Assembly: GCF_009925085.1 (NCBI RefSeq)
Contig: NZ_JAABNR010000008.1
Location: forward strand, 62,001 to 126,000
Reading direction: 5' to 3'
Origin: Stagnihabitans tardus
Lineage (GTDB): Bacteria > Pseudomonadota > Alphaproteobacteria > Rhodobacterales > Rhodobacteraceae
DNA: 64,000 nt
The translations under genes and the position numbers were made by a program. The notes beneath the pieces are model-generated. The model had not been told where the DNA came from and ran no database searches. It saw nothing but the letters and a program-made list of their open reading frames with translations. Each line of letters begins with the position of its first letter. Positions within the stretch are counted from its first letter, which is position 1. Positions 37,021-45,923 of the stretch are shown piece after piece.

Positions 37021-37408
37021 AATCCTCTCGACTGTGGACGAGCAAAGCGCCGGGCGCTGGTTTGAAATCCTGCACCCGGTCGAGGGCGGGCCGCTGGGGC
37101 TGCGCCTGAAGCTGGCCGGGCCTGACAGTCGGCAACAGGCCGAAGCGCTGGCCATCATGACCGATGAATTGGCCGAAGCTGCGGACGCTGAAGGGCGCGT
37201 GACCGGGCAGGATCGGGAAGCCATCCGGCGCCGGTTCCTGGCGCGGATCGTGCTTGACTGGGAAGCCACGGAAGATGGCAAGCCGGTGCCCTTCAGCTTT
37301 TCGGCCGTTCTGAAGCTGATGGGCGTGGCCTATGTGCGGTCGCAGGTTGACGCTTACGGCGCGGCCCGGGCGCCCTATTTCGTGGGGGCTTATGATGCAG
37401 AGGCTTGA
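37007..37408 (+). CDS. Conserved phage protein between portal and capsid genes
   Basis: 133 aa, function not recognised with certainty. Residues about 60-133 (DREAIRRRFLARIVLDWEATEDGKPVPFSFSAVLKLMGVAYVRSQVDAYGAARA) read like the small tail-assembly or head-module proteins in which a WEGV..DGKPVPFS motif precedes a helical end; I recall that pattern but cannot confirm the family. It overlaps both portal (14 bases) and the protease-capsid gene (17 bases), so translation is coupled to head proteins. Confidence 0.7.
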   Translation: MELSEILSTVDEQSAGRWFEILHPVEGGPLGLRLKLAGPDSRQQAEALAIMTDELAEAADAEGRVTGQDREAIRRRFLARIVLDWEATEDGKPVPFSFSAVLKLMGVAYVRSQVDAYGAARAPYFVGAYDAEA

Positions 37409-38963
37409 GTTCAAGGCGAAGGTCACGGCCGGGCTTGAAGGCCGGATCGAGGGCTTGGCCTCGGTCTTTGGTGCGCTGGATCGGGGCGGCGATGTGGTCC
37501 ACAAGGGCGCCTTCGCCTCGGCCAAGGCGCCGATCCCGATGCTTGACAGCCATCACCCTGACGCCCCGATTGGGGTCTGGGAAGAGGTCACGGAAACGGC
37601 CGATGGGCTGGCCGTGAAAGGGCGCTTGCTGGTGCAAGAGGTGCCCCGGGCGGCCGAAGTGCTGGCCCTGATCGAGGCGGGCGCAATGCGTGGCCTGTCC
37701 ATCGGATACATCGCCCGCAAGGCGGCCCGCCGTGCCAACGGGGTGCGCGATCTTACGGCGGTTGAACTCGTGGAAATCAGTGTGGTGGCGGTGCCGATGT
37801 GCCCCGGCGCCGATATCAGCGCGGTGAAATCCGCAGAAGGGGAAACCATGACCAAGGAAGAACTGGCCAAGATGCTGGCCGAACTCGGCATCACGGCCGA
37901 GCAAAAGGCCTTCGACCCGGCCAAGGCCATGGCCGACGCGGTGGCGGCCGCCGTGGCGCCCGTGGCGGCCAAGCTGGAAGAGGTCGAGACCAAGTTGAAC
38001 CGCCCGGGCGGCATCGGCGGGGCGCCTGCCAAGGAACGCTCGGCCGAGTTCAAGGCCTTCTCGGCATACCTGATCCGGGGGCCTCACCTGGACCAAACCG
38101 AACTGAAGCTTCTGAGCGTGGCCAGCGACCCCAACGGCGGCTATCTGGCATCGCCCGAGTTCTCTTCGGAGGTCTTGCGCGATCTGGTGGACATGTCGCC
38201 CATGCGGTCCATCGCGTCCATCCGGGGCACCAACGCGCCCTCGGTGATCTATCCGACCCGCAAGCCGATGGGCAACGCGACCTGGGATGATGACACCACG
38301 GCCGAACCGGAAACCTCGGTCACGAACATCTTCGGGCAACTGGAAATCATCCCGCGCGGGATTTCCACCTTCGTGGATATCCCCAACACCCTTCTTCAGG
38401 ACGCCCCGGCCGTCGAGGCTGAAGTGCGGGCGGCGCTGGCCGAAGATTTCGCCAAGAAGGAAAGCGTGGCCTTCGTCAACGGCGACGGCATCGCGGCCCC
38501 GGAAGGTCTCATGACCAACGCGGATATCGTGTCGTTCAACAACGGCGCCACCACGTTCACTTCGCCGGATGGCCTGATCAAGTTCCTCTATTCCTTCGCC
38601 CCGTCCTATCGCAATCGGGGCGTCTGGGCGATGAACGGGACGACGCTGGGCATTCTGCGGACCATGAAGGGCACGGATGGGCAAATGATCTGGCAGCGGT
38701 CCCTTGCGGAAGGCCAGCCGGAAACGATCCTGGGCCGCCCCGTGGTCGAAATGATCGACATGCCCGACATCGCGGCCAACGCAACGCCCATCATCTACGG
38801 CGACTTCTCGGGCTATCGCATTCTGGACCGGCTGGCCCTGTCCATGCTGGTGGACCCCTACAGCCAAGCGACCCTGAAGCGCACCCGCTACCATGCCGGG
38901 CGCCGGGTCGGGGGCCGCGTCATTCAGGCGGCCAAGTTCAAGAAACTCAAGATGGCGGTGTAA
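37392..38963 (+). CDS. Fused HK97-type prohead protease and major capsid protein
   Basis: 523 aa, one uninterrupted frame. Residues 1-150 are an HK97-family (U35/S78) prohead protease: H54 in MLDSHHPDAPIGVW and S103 in MRGLSIGY are the catalytic pair, and EISVVAVPMCPGA closes the domain. Residues 153-220 are a helical scaffold (delta) region. Residues about 225-523 are the HK97-fold capsid protein (SVASDPNGGYLASPEFSSEVLRDLVDMSPMRSIA ... ILGRPVVEMIDMPDIAANATPIIYGDFSGY). Start is ATGATG at 37392/37395. A second in-frame start at 37848 (see separate entry) could supply free capsid protein. Confidence 0.93.
   Translation: MMQRLEFKAKVTAGLEGRIEGLASVFGALDRGGDVVHKGAFASAKAPIPMLDSHHPDAPIGVWEEVTETADGLAVKGRLLVQEVPRAAEVLALIEAGAMRGLSIGYIARKAARRANGVRDLTAVELVEISVVAVPMCPGADISAVKSAEGETMTKEELAKMLAELGITAEQKAFDPAKAMADAVAAAVAPVAAKLEEVETKLNRPGGIGGAPAKERSAEFKAFSAYLIRGPHLDQTELKLLSVASDPNGGYLASPEFSSEVLRDLVDMSPMRSIASIRGTNAPSVIYPTRKPMGNATWDDDTTAEPETSVTNIFGQLEIIPRGISTFVDIPNTLLQDAPAVEAEVRAALAEDFAKKESVAFVNGDGIAAPEGLMTNADIVSFNNGATTFTSPDGLIKFLYSFAPSYRNRGVWAMNGTTLGILRTMKGTDGQMIWQRSLAEGQPETILGRPVVEMIDMPDIAANATPIIYGDFSGYRILDRLALSMLVDPYSQATLKRTRYHAGRRVGGRVIQAAKFKKLKMAV
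37835..37850 (+). promoter_or_regulatory. Internal ribosome binding site and ATG for separate capsid product
   Basis: AGAAGGGGA (37835-37843) is followed after four bases by an in-frame ATG (37848-37850), exactly at the protease/scaffold border (residue 153 of the fusion). Translation from here gives 371 aa, a normal HK97-type capsid protein with delta domain. This would let the phage make many capsid subunits and few fusion molecules from one frame. Confidence 0.65.
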
Positions 38964-38964
38964 C

Positions 38965-39351
38965 ATGCAGTATCGTGACCAATATTCGCAACAGGCGGTG
39001 CGAACCTCGGTGGTTCCGCAGGCCATCGCGGCCGCCAAGGCGGGAACCGCTGTGGACCTGGCCGGGGCGAAATCCTGCCTGATCCTGGCTTCCACCGGCG
39101 CCTTCGCCGGGGCTGAGGTCATCAGCGTCAAGCTGCAAGAGGCCGACGCCTCGGGCGGGCCGTGGTCGGATGTTCCGGCCGCCTATGTGCAGTCGGACGC
39201 CCCGGCGTCTCTGGCGGCAAGCTTCAGCTACCGCCTGGGCTATCTGGGCGGCAAGCGCTTCGTGCGGCCGATGTTCGTCTGGACCTCCGGCACCTCGGCG
39301 CAGGTTGCCGCCTTGGCCGTGGTCGAGCCGCTCGTTCGCCCCGTGCCCTGA
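38965..39351 (+). CDS. Conserved phage virion protein downstream of the capsid gene
   Basis: 128 aa. Begins MQYRDQYSQQAVRTSVVPQAI and contains VDLAGAKSCLILASTGAFAGAEVISVKLQEADASGGPWSDV, a beta-rich pattern common in proteins that follow the major capsid gene in alphaproteobacterial phages. It may be a head decoration or head-tail protein; no specific role can be assigned. ATG two bases after the capsid stop; stop overlaps the HNH start by one base. Confidence 0.75.
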   Translation: MQYRDQYSQQAVRTSVVPQAIAAAKAGTAVDLAGAKSCLILASTGAFAGAEVISVKLQEADASGGPWSDVPAAYVQSDAPASLAASFSYRLGYLGGKRFVRPMFVWTSGTSAQVAALAVVEPLVRPVP

Positions 39352-39695
39352 TGCCCACGAAAGCCCCGCGCCTGTGCCCTTGCGGAAAGGTGATCCCCTC
39401 GGGGGAGCGCTGCACCTGTGAGCGCAAGGCAGAGACGGCCCGGAAAGCGATCTATGACCGCAACCGGCCTTCTTCTTCGGCGCGGGGCTATACGGGGGCT
39501 TGGGACAAGGCCAAGCGGGCCTTCCTGGCCAAGCACAAGCACTGTGTGCGCTGCGGCAAAGACGCGGACACGGTGGACCATATCAAGCCCCATCGGCAGG
39601 ACCGGGAATTGTTCTGGGATAGGGCCAACTGGCAGGCCCTTTGCGCGTCCTGTCACAACAGCACCAAGCAGCGCGAAGAGCGCAAAGGAGGCTAA
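39351..39695 (+). CDS. HNH endonuclease
   Basis: 114 aa. The HNH core is at about residues 61-107: CVRCGKDADTVDHIKPHRQD (CxxC and the DH pair), DRANWQALCASCHNSTKQ (second CxxC and the His-Asn). An N-terminal CPCG...CTC zinc-knuckle is also present. In HK97-type phages an HNH protein works with the terminase in genome packaging; here the gene is separated from terminase by five genes. Confidence 0.92.
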   Translation: MPTKAPRLCPCGKVIPSGERCTCERKAETARKAIYDRNRPSSSARGYTGAWDKAKRAFLAKHKHCVRCGKDADTVDHIKPHRQDRELFWDRANWQALCASCHNSTKQREERKGG

Positions 39696-39698
39696 ACC

Positions 39699-40196
39699 AT
39701 GGCGGTTTACACGATTGCCGGTTCCAAGTTTGAGGTGGGCATCGCTGGCCCGCTTCAGAACACGGACTATGTGGCGGCGGATTTCACGGGCGCGACCAAG
39801 CCGCTTTCGGCGGTCAATGAAGTGGGTGAACCCGAGACCTTCGGCACTGTCTCCGATCCCTGGGATACGGAAGACTTCACCAACGTGACCTATGCCCGCA
39901 CCCGTGTCTTCAAGACGGTGCGCAAGGGGTCCACGGTGGAACTGACCTGCGGCCTCGACCCGACCGACACGGGCCAAATCTTCATGCGCACGGCCTACGC
40001 GGCCACGCTGAACTATGGCTTCCGCCTGACCCTTGCGGACAAGCCCACGAGCGGCGCCACGCCCAAGAACTCCACCCGCATGTTCATGGGCACGGTCATC
40101 AACGTGGAAGATGACCCCTCGGGCAAGATCGGGAAGGTGAAGTTCACCATCCAAATCAACAGCAACATTGTCAGGACGGACGCAAGCCCGACCTGA
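39699..40196 (+). CDS. Major tail (tube) protein
   Basis: 165 aa. Starts MAVYTIAGSKFEVG and has the all-beta composition of siphovirus tail tube proteins, with the FxxVTYARTRVFKTVRKGSTVELTCG region and GTVINVEDDPSGKIGKVKFTIQINS at the C-terminus. Monomers stack as hexamers to form the tail tube. In most long-tailed phages it follows the connectors and is followed by tail chaperones; here it precedes the connectors. ATG three bases after the HNH stop region (AAAGGAGG). Confidence 0.85.
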   Translation: MAVYTIAGSKFEVGIAGPLQNTDYVAADFTGATKPLSAVNEVGEPETFGTVSDPWDTEDFTNVTYARTRVFKTVRKGSTVELTCGLDPTDTGQIFMRTAYAATLNYGFRLTLADKPTSGATPKNSTRMFMGTVINVEDDPSGKIGKVKFTIQINSNIVRTDASPT

Positions 40197-40206
40197 TCCG
40201 GGTGCC

Positions 40207-40245
40207 GGGCGGCAAGGGGGGGGGTGGTTCCCAACTTTGCCGCCC
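40207..40245 (+). terminator. Hairpin after the tail tube gene
   Basis: GGGCGGCAA (40207-40215) and TTGCCGCCC (40237-40245) are perfect 9-bp arms with a 21-nt G-rich loop, 10 bp after the tail tube stop and in the largest gap inside the structural module (112 bp). There is no T-run, so it may be a weak terminator or an mRNA-stabilising structure that raises tail tube yield. Confidence 0.55.
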
Positions 40246-40308
40246 CCCATGGGGACCGGCGCGGGGTGTCTTGCGGCAGAAAGTCGCTAATTGGAGATTT
40301 TGGGGCAA

Positions 40309-40620
40309 ATGGCAATCGTCACGCTGGCACAAGTCAAAGAGGAATTGGCCTTCACGGCCGACCTGGGCGCGACGGATGACGCCATGTTGACCGCGAAAAT
40401 TGACGCGGCCCAAGATCACGTCGAGCGCCTCTTGGGTTACAAGATCGAAACCCAATACGGCACCGCGCCGGGGCAAGAGCCGATCCCGGCCAGCCTGCGC
40501 CAAGCCGTCATGTCCCTGGCGGCCCACTGGTATGAACAGCGCGGCGCGGTCGGGCGCGAGGCGGAAGCGCCCTACTGGATTGAAGATATCGTTTCGACCT
40601 ATCGCGGGTGGACCTTCTGA
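40309..40620 (+). CDS. Head-tail connector protein (gp6-like)
   Basis: 103 aa. MAIVTLAQVKEELAFTADLGATDDAMLTAKIDAAQDHVERLLGYKI and LRQAVMSLAAHWYEQRGAV match the small helical HK97 gp6-like adaptor that binds under the portal. ATG 40309 gives the canonical N-terminus; TTG 40291 is an upstream in-frame option. Followed by a gp10-like gene after one base. Confidence 0.9.
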   Translation: MAIVTLAQVKEELAFTADLGATDDAMLTAKIDAAQDHVERLLGYKIETQYGTAPGQEPIPASLRQAVMSLAAHWYEQRGAVGREAEAPYWIEDIVSTYRGWTF

Positions 40621-40621
40621 C

Positions 40622-41029
40622 ATGGGAGCCAATGGCCTTGCATCCTTCAAAGCCCGACTGTCGGGCATCCCGGCCGCCGTGCGCGAGACGCTGGCCGGTG
40701 ATCTGGTCGAGGCGGCAACGGATGTTGCGGCGGCCGTGGCGCGGATTGCCCCGCGAGACGAGGGCGACTTGGCGGCCTCGGTCGCGGTCACGGGGCCGGG
40801 CCAGCCCACGCCGGAATACAGCCAACCGGGCGGGTCTTTCGTGGTCGGGACCAACGCGGCCGCCGTGACGGTCGGCAACAGCGAAGTGCGCTATCCGCAC
40901 CTGGTCGAATACGGCACGACCAAGGCCCCGGCGCAGCCGTTTTTCTGGCCCGCCGTGAACGTGACGCGGGGGGCCGTCAAAGCCAAGATCAAGGCCGGTA
41001 TGCGCCGGGCAATCAGGGGGGGCAAATGA
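40622..41029 (+). CDS. HK97 gp10-like head-tail/tail-completion protein
   Basis: 135 aa. The family pattern is visible: LVEAATDVAAAVARIAPRDEGDLAASVAV followed by VRYPHLVEYGTTKAPAQPFFWPAVN, the standard HK97_gp10 ending. It joins head and tail during assembly. Overlaps the next gene by four bases (ATGAG). Confidence 0.92.
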   Translation: MGANGLASFKARLSGIPAAVRETLAGDLVEAATDVAAAVARIAPRDEGDLAASVAVTGPGQPTPEYSQPGGSFVVGTNAAAVTVGNSEVRYPHLVEYGTTKAPAQPFFWPAVNVTRGAVKAKIKAGMRRAIRGGK

Positions 41030-41442
41030 GCGCGGACCTTGCCCTTCAGAAGGCCTTGCGGGCGCGGCTGGTGGCCACCTCGGCCGTTACCGCCCTTGTG
41101 CCTGCCTCGGCTATCCTGGACCGGCATACGGCCCCGGTGGTGGACCCGGCGTTGATCTTGGGCGAGACGGTCGAGGCCCTGGACCCCTCGGCCGCCTCGG
41201 ATAACCGGGTCACGTTTGCCCATACCCTGCACGTCTGGAAGAAGGAGCCTTCCTTTACCGGTGCAAAGCTGATCGTGGCGGCTATCCGGGCGGCCCTGAA
41301 GGGCAATCGGCCCGCCCTTGAAAATGGCTACCATCTGGCCGGGTGGCGCGTGGCCTCGGCCCGGTTCCTGCGTGATCCTGATGGCCTGACCTCTCACGCG
41401 GTGGTGACGGTAGAGGCGACTGTGGGCGGGGGTGCGCTGTGA
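41026..41442 (+). CDS. DUF3168 family tail-completion protein
   Basis: 138 aa. LQKALRARLVATSAVTALVPASAILDRH, ILGETVEALDPSA and THTLHVWKKEPSFTGAKLIVAAIRAAL follow the DUF3168 pattern (tail terminator type). It caps the end of the tail tube that meets the head. Overlaps its neighbours by four bases on both sides. Confidence 0.88.
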   Translation: MSADLALQKALRARLVATSAVTALVPASAILDRHTAPVVDPALILGETVEALDPSAASDNRVTFAHTLHVWKKEPSFTGAKLIVAAIRAALKGNRPALENGYHLAGWRVASARFLRDPDGLTSHAVVTVEATVGGGAL

Positions 41443-41765
41443 GGGTGGGCCGGTTCCGCGAGACGATCTTGATTGAGGCGGCCACGCCCGGCGCGGCTGA
41501 TGGCTACGGCGCCCCGGCCGTTGCCTGGGCGCCCCGCTGCACCTTGCGGGCCGAGCTGGTGACGGCAGAGCGCGAGGGCGCCCCGGCCGGATCGGCGGGT
41601 AAGCGTGACAAGCGCACGGTGACCTTTCGGACCCGGGCCTTTGGCGGGGTCATGACCCGCGACCGGGTGACCTGGAAGGGCGACCTTTACACGGTCACGG
41701 CCGTCAAGTCGGGCGACTTCGCAGCGGCGGCGGGTATGGAACTGACCTGCGAGGCGCTGACATGA
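41439..41765 (+). CDS. Head-tail adaptor (SPP1 gp16/HK97 gp7-like)
   Basis: 108 aa, GTG start overlapping the previous stop (GTGA). RVGRFRETILIEAATPGAADGYGAPAVAW and RTRAFGGVMTRDRVTWKGDLYTVTAVK are typical of the head-closure/stopper family. Usually this gene comes before gp10 and DUF3168; here it comes after them. Overlaps the small terminase gene by four bases. Confidence 0.9.
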   Translation: MRVGRFRETILIEAATPGAADGYGAPAVAWAPRCTLRAELVTAEREGAPAGSAGKRDKRTVTFRTRAFGGVMTRDRVTWKGDLYTVTAVKSGDFAAAAGMELTCEALT

Positions 41766-42232
41766 AGGGCCGGAAGCCTGAAGTGCGCGTGGCCCGGGAT
41801 GCCCTGGGCGAAGTGCCGCCCCCCGAATGGCTGGGCGACTATGCCCAAGCCTATTGGGTCGAGGTGGTGCGCGACCTCTCGGCCCGCAAGATCCTGACCA
41901 ATGACAACCTGCCCTCGGTGGCAAGCTATTGCATCGCCCTGGGCGCGGTGCGCGAGGCTGAAGAGGATATCCGGGAACTAGGCCGGGTGGTGAAGACCTA
42001 CAGCGAAACCAAGAGCGGCGACGTGATCCTGACCGGCGTCAAGCCCAACCCGGCCGTCAAGCAGCGCGGGGACGCCATGTCCCTGGCCCTGCGTCTTGCG
42101 GCCGAACTTGGCGCCACGCCTATCAGCCGCAGCCGCCCGAGCCTTCCCGATGATGACGGGCAGGACGATCTTTTTGACTTTGAAGTGGACCCGACATGCT
42201 ACGGCCAGCCTGGATTGATGCGCCAGAATTGA
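41762..42232 (+). CDS. Terminase small subunit (P27 family)
   Basis: 156 aa. KGRKPEVRVARDALGEVPPPEWLGDYAQAYWVEVVRDLSARKILTNDNLPSVASYCIALGAVREAEEDIRELG and KPNPAVKQRGDAMSLALRLAAELG are the P27 signature regions. It recognises phage DNA for packaging. Its location in the middle of the structural genes, far downstream of portal, is unusual. Overlaps the large subunit gene by 37 bases. Confidence 0.92.
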   Translation: MKGRKPEVRVARDALGEVPPPEWLGDYAQAYWVEVVRDLSARKILTNDNLPSVASYCIALGAVREAEEDIRELGRVVKTYSETKSGDVILTGVKPNPAVKQRGDAMSLALRLAAELGATPISRSRPSLPDDDGQDDLFDFEVDPTCYGQPGLMRQN

Positions 42233-43818
42233 TCCCCGATCCGATGGGATACGGGGAGCGGGCGGTTCGGTTTCTGCGGAAGCTGCGCCACCCAAAAAGC
42301 ACCTTGCCGGGCAAGCCGTTTCAGCTTGACCCGTGGCAAGAGGCAATCATTCGGGCGATCTATGGACCCCGCGACGAGGCCGGGCGCCGGATCGTGCGCC
42401 GGGTGGTCTTGCTGGTGCCCCGGGGCAATCGGAAAACCTCTTTGGCGGCAGCAATCACCCTCTTGCACCTGATCGGGCCGGAACGGCAACCCGGTCAACT
42501 GGTGGTTTCGGCCGCCTCGGCCCATGAGCAGGCGCGGGAACTCTTCGGGGAAGCGGCCATGATCGTGCAGGACGATCCCCGGTTGCGGGGCAAGCTGGCG
42601 GTGCGGGATTACATGAGCCGGATTGCCTACACCGGCACGGAAGGGAGCGCCCGGGGGTCGCGGTATCTGGCCGTTGCGGCCGATGGCAACGCCCTGCATG
42701 GCAAGACGCCCAATGTCGTTCTGATGGACGAGTTGCACGCCTGGGCGGGCGGCAAGGGGCAGTTGCAATATGAGGCCCTGGATAGCGCCTTGGTGAAGGT
42801 GCCCGGAACCCTGTCGGTGATCCTCTCGACCTCGGGCCGGGGGCAGGAAAACCTTGCTTGGCGGGCGGTGGAATATGCGATCCGGGTGCAGAAGGGCCAG
42901 ATTGATGACCCCGCGACCCTTCCCGTGATCTTCATGGCCGAACCTGAAGACGATTGGCGGGATGAAGCCCTTTGGGCGGCCCTCAATCCTGGGATGCGCC
43001 ACGGTTACCCGGACCTTTACGCCTTCCGCGACAAGGCCAAGAAGGCCGAGTTTTCGCCCTTTGAGCGGGAAAGCTTCCAACAATTCAACCTGAACCGCTG
43101 GCTTGACCAATCGACTTCGCCATTCGTTGACATGGCGGTTTACGATCAAGGCGCCTGGGAAGTGGACCTTGACGACCTGGAAATGGAGCAAGCGCCGTGC
43201 TGGATCGGCGTTGACCTGTCCAAGAATGACGACCTTACGGCCGTTGTCGCCTGTTGGCGGGGCGAAGATGGGGGATACACGGTCCACCCGTGGTTTTTCT
43301 GCCCGGAAGAGAGCCTACGGCGCCGGGGCGAGTTGCACGGGGTGGACTATGTGACCTGGGCGGAAGATGGCCATATCATCCCGACCCCGGGCAATACGGT
43401 GGACCTGCGGACGGTCGAAAGCCATATCCGCGACCTTTGCGCCCGGTTCAAGGTCGAGGAAATCGCCTTTGACCCCGCCTTTGGCCGGGTCATGATGGCC
43501 AACCTTGCCGAAGATGGCTTGCCCGCCGTGGAACATCGGCAAGGGTGGGTTTCCATGGGTCCAGCCGTCAAAGAGTTGGAACGGGTGATGTTGGCGGGCC
43601 TCTTCCGTCACGGCGGAAACCCGATCCTTCGGTGGAACTTTGAAAACGTCCAAGTCGAGACCGACAAGGCCGGGGTGCGCATGTTCCACAAGTCCAAGAG
43701 CGGGAACAAGATTGACGGGGCGGTTGCCTGCGCCATGGCCGTGGGCCGGGCCGCAATCGGGCAAGAGCGGTTCACGACCTCGGCCGCTTGGTTCAAAGAT
43801 GACATGATGTGGGCCTGA
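42196..43818 (+). CDS. Terminase large subunit
   Basis: 540 aa motor and nuclease of DNA packaging. The ATPase domain has an atypical Walker A VPRGNRKTS (residues 74-82), Walker B VVLMDEL (D178, E179) and the coupling motif LSTSGRG. The RNase H-like nuclease starts at GVDLSKNDDL (D340) and continues with EEIAFDPAFGRVMMANL and a C-terminal acidic/His region (SKSGNKIDGAVACAMAVG). Length and motifs fit the HK97-like P27-associated type. Ends five bases before the tape measure ATG. Confidence 0.96.
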   Translation: MLRPAWIDAPELIPDPMGYGERAVRFLRKLRHPKSTLPGKPFQLDPWQEAIIRAIYGPRDEAGRRIVRRVVLLVPRGNRKTSLAAAITLLHLIGPERQPGQLVVSAASAHEQARELFGEAAMIVQDDPRLRGKLAVRDYMSRIAYTGTEGSARGSRYLAVAADGNALHGKTPNVVLMDELHAWAGGKGQLQYEALDSALVKVPGTLSVILSTSGRGQENLAWRAVEYAIRVQKGQIDDPATLPVIFMAEPEDDWRDEALWAALNPGMRHGYPDLYAFRDKAKKAEFSPFERESFQQFNLNRWLDQSTSPFVDMAVYDQGAWEVDLDDLEMEQAPCWIGVDLSKNDDLTAVVACWRGEDGGYTVHPWFFCPEESLRRRGELHGVDYVTWAEDGHIIPTPGNTVDLRTVESHIRDLCARFKVEEIAFDPAFGRVMMANLAEDGLPAVEHRQGWVSMGPAVKELERVMLAGLFRHGGNPILRWNFENVQVETDKAGVRMFHKSKSGNKIDGAVACAMAVGRAAIGQERFTTSAAWFKDDMMWA

Positions 43819-43820
43819 CC

Positions 43821-45923
43821 ATGAGCGCAGCCGGAGACGTTGAACGCCTGATCGTGGTGCTTGAAGCCAAGATCAACGACTTTGAAAAGGGGATGAAGCG
43901 GGCCGAAAACCAAGGCACCGCGACCTTCCAAAAACTGGTCGATGGGTCTTACAAGGCCACGACCTCGGTTGAAAAGCAGATGCAGGCGACGGCGGCCGCG
44001 ATGGGCCGCAGCATGGAACAGATTTTCGGATCGGCAAAGACCTGGGCCAGCCGGGCGGCGATGAACGCAGAGTTCAAGGGGTTCATTCAGGCCAAGGCGG
44101 CCGTGGATCAACTGCGGGCGTCCTATGATCCGGCCTTTGCCGCCTCGGAGCGGTTCCGGCAAGGGGTGGCGCAGCTTGACGAGGCTTTGGCCAAGGGCGC
44201 GATTGAAACGGCCGAACATGCGGCCATGGTGGCGCGACTGAAGGCCGAATATGCGGCGGCCGTGCCATCAGTGGATGCGCAAACGGGCGTCCTGGGGCGC
44301 CTCGGCAACATGTCGAGCGCGACCAAGGCCAAGGTGCAGGGGGTCGGGTTTCAGGTCCAAGATATGGCCGTTCAAATGGCGGCCGGAACCTCGGCAACCA
44401 CGGCCATGGCGCAACAGCTTCCGCAACTCTTGGGCGGTTTCGGCCTTGTGGGGGTGGCAGTTGGCACCTTGGCTTCTGTCGGCTTGCCGCTTCTGGGGGC
44501 GATGTTCGGCAAGACCAAGGGCGGGGCGGATAGCCTTTCCGGGTCCATCACGGCCCTGGAAAACAGTGTGGCGGCCCTGAACGAAGCCGCGACCCGCTAC
44601 ACGGCGGACGGGCTGGAGGCCATGCGCAAGAAGTATGGCGAGATTGACTTGGCCGTTGTGGGCCTGATGAACCGCCAAGCGCAATTTGCCAAGGATCGGG
44701 CGGAGGTCGATGCTGACGCGGCCGTCACGGCGCTGGCCGAAGCCTACGGGGTCATGTCCATCAATCTGAACGCGGTGGGCAATGCTGCGAAACCCACGGC
44801 CATGGCGCTTCTGAACCTTCAAAACTCTCTCGGCCTGACCCTGGATCAAGCCAAGGCCTTGGTGCGGGCCATGCAGGATGCTGACGCGGCAACGACCTTT
44901 GAGGGCAAGGCCGAAGCCCTCGGCCGGGTCGCGGATATCATGCAGGAAAGCACCGCCCGCGCCTCGGACCTGACCAAGGGGGTGCTGGACGCTGAAAGCG
45001 CCATGCGGGAACTTGCCAACGCGGCGCCCCGGTCAACATGGCTTGGGGCCGCCATGGCTCAGGTCGAGGAACTGACGGCAAAGCTTTGGGCGGCGGTTTA
45101 CGCAAAAGGTGCCCTTGGGGACAAGACCGGAACGGTCCTGGGGTCGCAAGGTTTCGGCGGGCGCCCGGAAGGGCTGGCCGATCAAAACGGCGGGGCCATC
45201 GGCGCGGCAAAGAACCGGATTGCCGCCAATGCCTCGGCCGGGGCTGGCCGTGGCGGCGGTGGCGGCGGCGGGTCTGGTCGGGTCGAGGCCCTTTTGCAAG
45301 ACCTTCAGACAGAGCGCGAGACGGTCGAGGCCTGGAACGCGGAAAGCCTTGCCACTCTGGCCACGGCCACCGATGCGCAATTGGCGGCCGTGGGGGGGCG
45401 CCATGCGGCCCTTGAGCGTCTGGAGGCGGAACACCAAGAGCGGTTGCGGGGCATCCGGGACACGGCCAGCGGCGGGGCGCTGGCCAATGCCGAAACGTTC
45501 TTTGGCGCCATGGCCACTGTCTCGGCCGCAGGCGGGGCCAAGCTGGCCCGGGCGGCGCAGGCCTCGGCCGCGATTGAAGCGGGTATCAACGTCTTGCGGG
45601 CGCAAGCCCAAGTTCTGGCCGATCCCAAGCTTGGCTTCTGGGCCAAGCTTCCCGCCATGGCTGCGATTGGCGCGGCCGGTCTGAAGGTGGTAAGCGCCCT
45701 GGGCGGCGGCGGCCGGGCGGTGGCGGCGAGTTCGGCCGCGTCAAGTTCTGGCGCCTCGGCCGGATCGGCCACGCCCTCGGCCCCGGCCGTGCCGGATATC
45801 ACAATCAACTTCAAGGGCGTGGAGCCGGGCAAAATCCTTTCCACCGACATGGTGCGAGACATGGCCGATGTTCTGACCAAGGAATTTGGCAGGCGGGGAA
45901 TGAACGTGGGGTTTGCGCTATGA
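43821..45923 (+). CDS. Tail tape measure protein
   Basis: 700 aa. Ala/Gly/Lys-rich, mainly helical at the N-terminus (VERLIVVLEAKINDFEKGMKRAENQGTATFQKL), with a hydrophobic segment at about residues 200-245 (LGGFGLVGVAVGTLASVGLPLLGAMFG). A second membrane-prone region (FFGAMATVSAAGG ... VLRAQAQVLADPKLGFWAKLPAMAAIGAAGLKVV) lies near the C-terminus. By the usual 0.15 nm per residue, the tail would be about 100 nm. No pair of frameshifted tail chaperone genes precedes it, contrary to the norm. ATG 43821 is preferred to GTG 43809. Confidence 0.9.
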   Translation: MSAAGDVERLIVVLEAKINDFEKGMKRAENQGTATFQKLVDGSYKATTSVEKQMQATAAAMGRSMEQIFGSAKTWASRAAMNAEFKGFIQAKAAVDQLRASYDPAFAASERFRQGVAQLDEALAKGAIETAEHAAMVARLKAEYAAAVPSVDAQTGVLGRLGNMSSATKAKVQGVGFQVQDMAVQMAAGTSATTAMAQQLPQLLGGFGLVGVAVGTLASVGLPLLGAMFGKTKGGADSLSGSITALENSVAALNEAATRYTADGLEAMRKKYGEIDLAVVGLMNRQAQFAKDRAEVDADAAVTALAEAYGVMSINLNAVGNAAKPTAMALLNLQNSLGLTLDQAKALVRAMQDADAATTFEGKAEALGRVADIMQESTARASDLTKGVLDAESAMRELANAAPRSTWLGAAMAQVEELTAKLWAAVYAKGALGDKTGTVLGSQGFGGRPEGLADQNGGAIGAAKNRIAANASAGAGRGGGGGGGSGRVEALLQDLQTERETVEAWNAESLATLATATDAQLAAVGGRHAALERLEAEHQERLRGIRDTASGGALANAETFFGAMATVSAAGGAKLARAAQASAAIEAGINVLRAQAQVLADPKLGFWAKLPAMAAIGAAGLKVVSALGGGGRAVAASSAASSSGASAGSATPSAPAVPDITINFKGVEPGKILSTDMVRDMADVLTKEFGRRGMNVGFAL

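Noticed and set aside
37123-37133. CAGTCGGCAA in the prophage as a member of the dispersed CAGTCGGCAG family
   Set aside because: It is inside a coding region, lacks the GG(GC) extension, and is a single occurrence.
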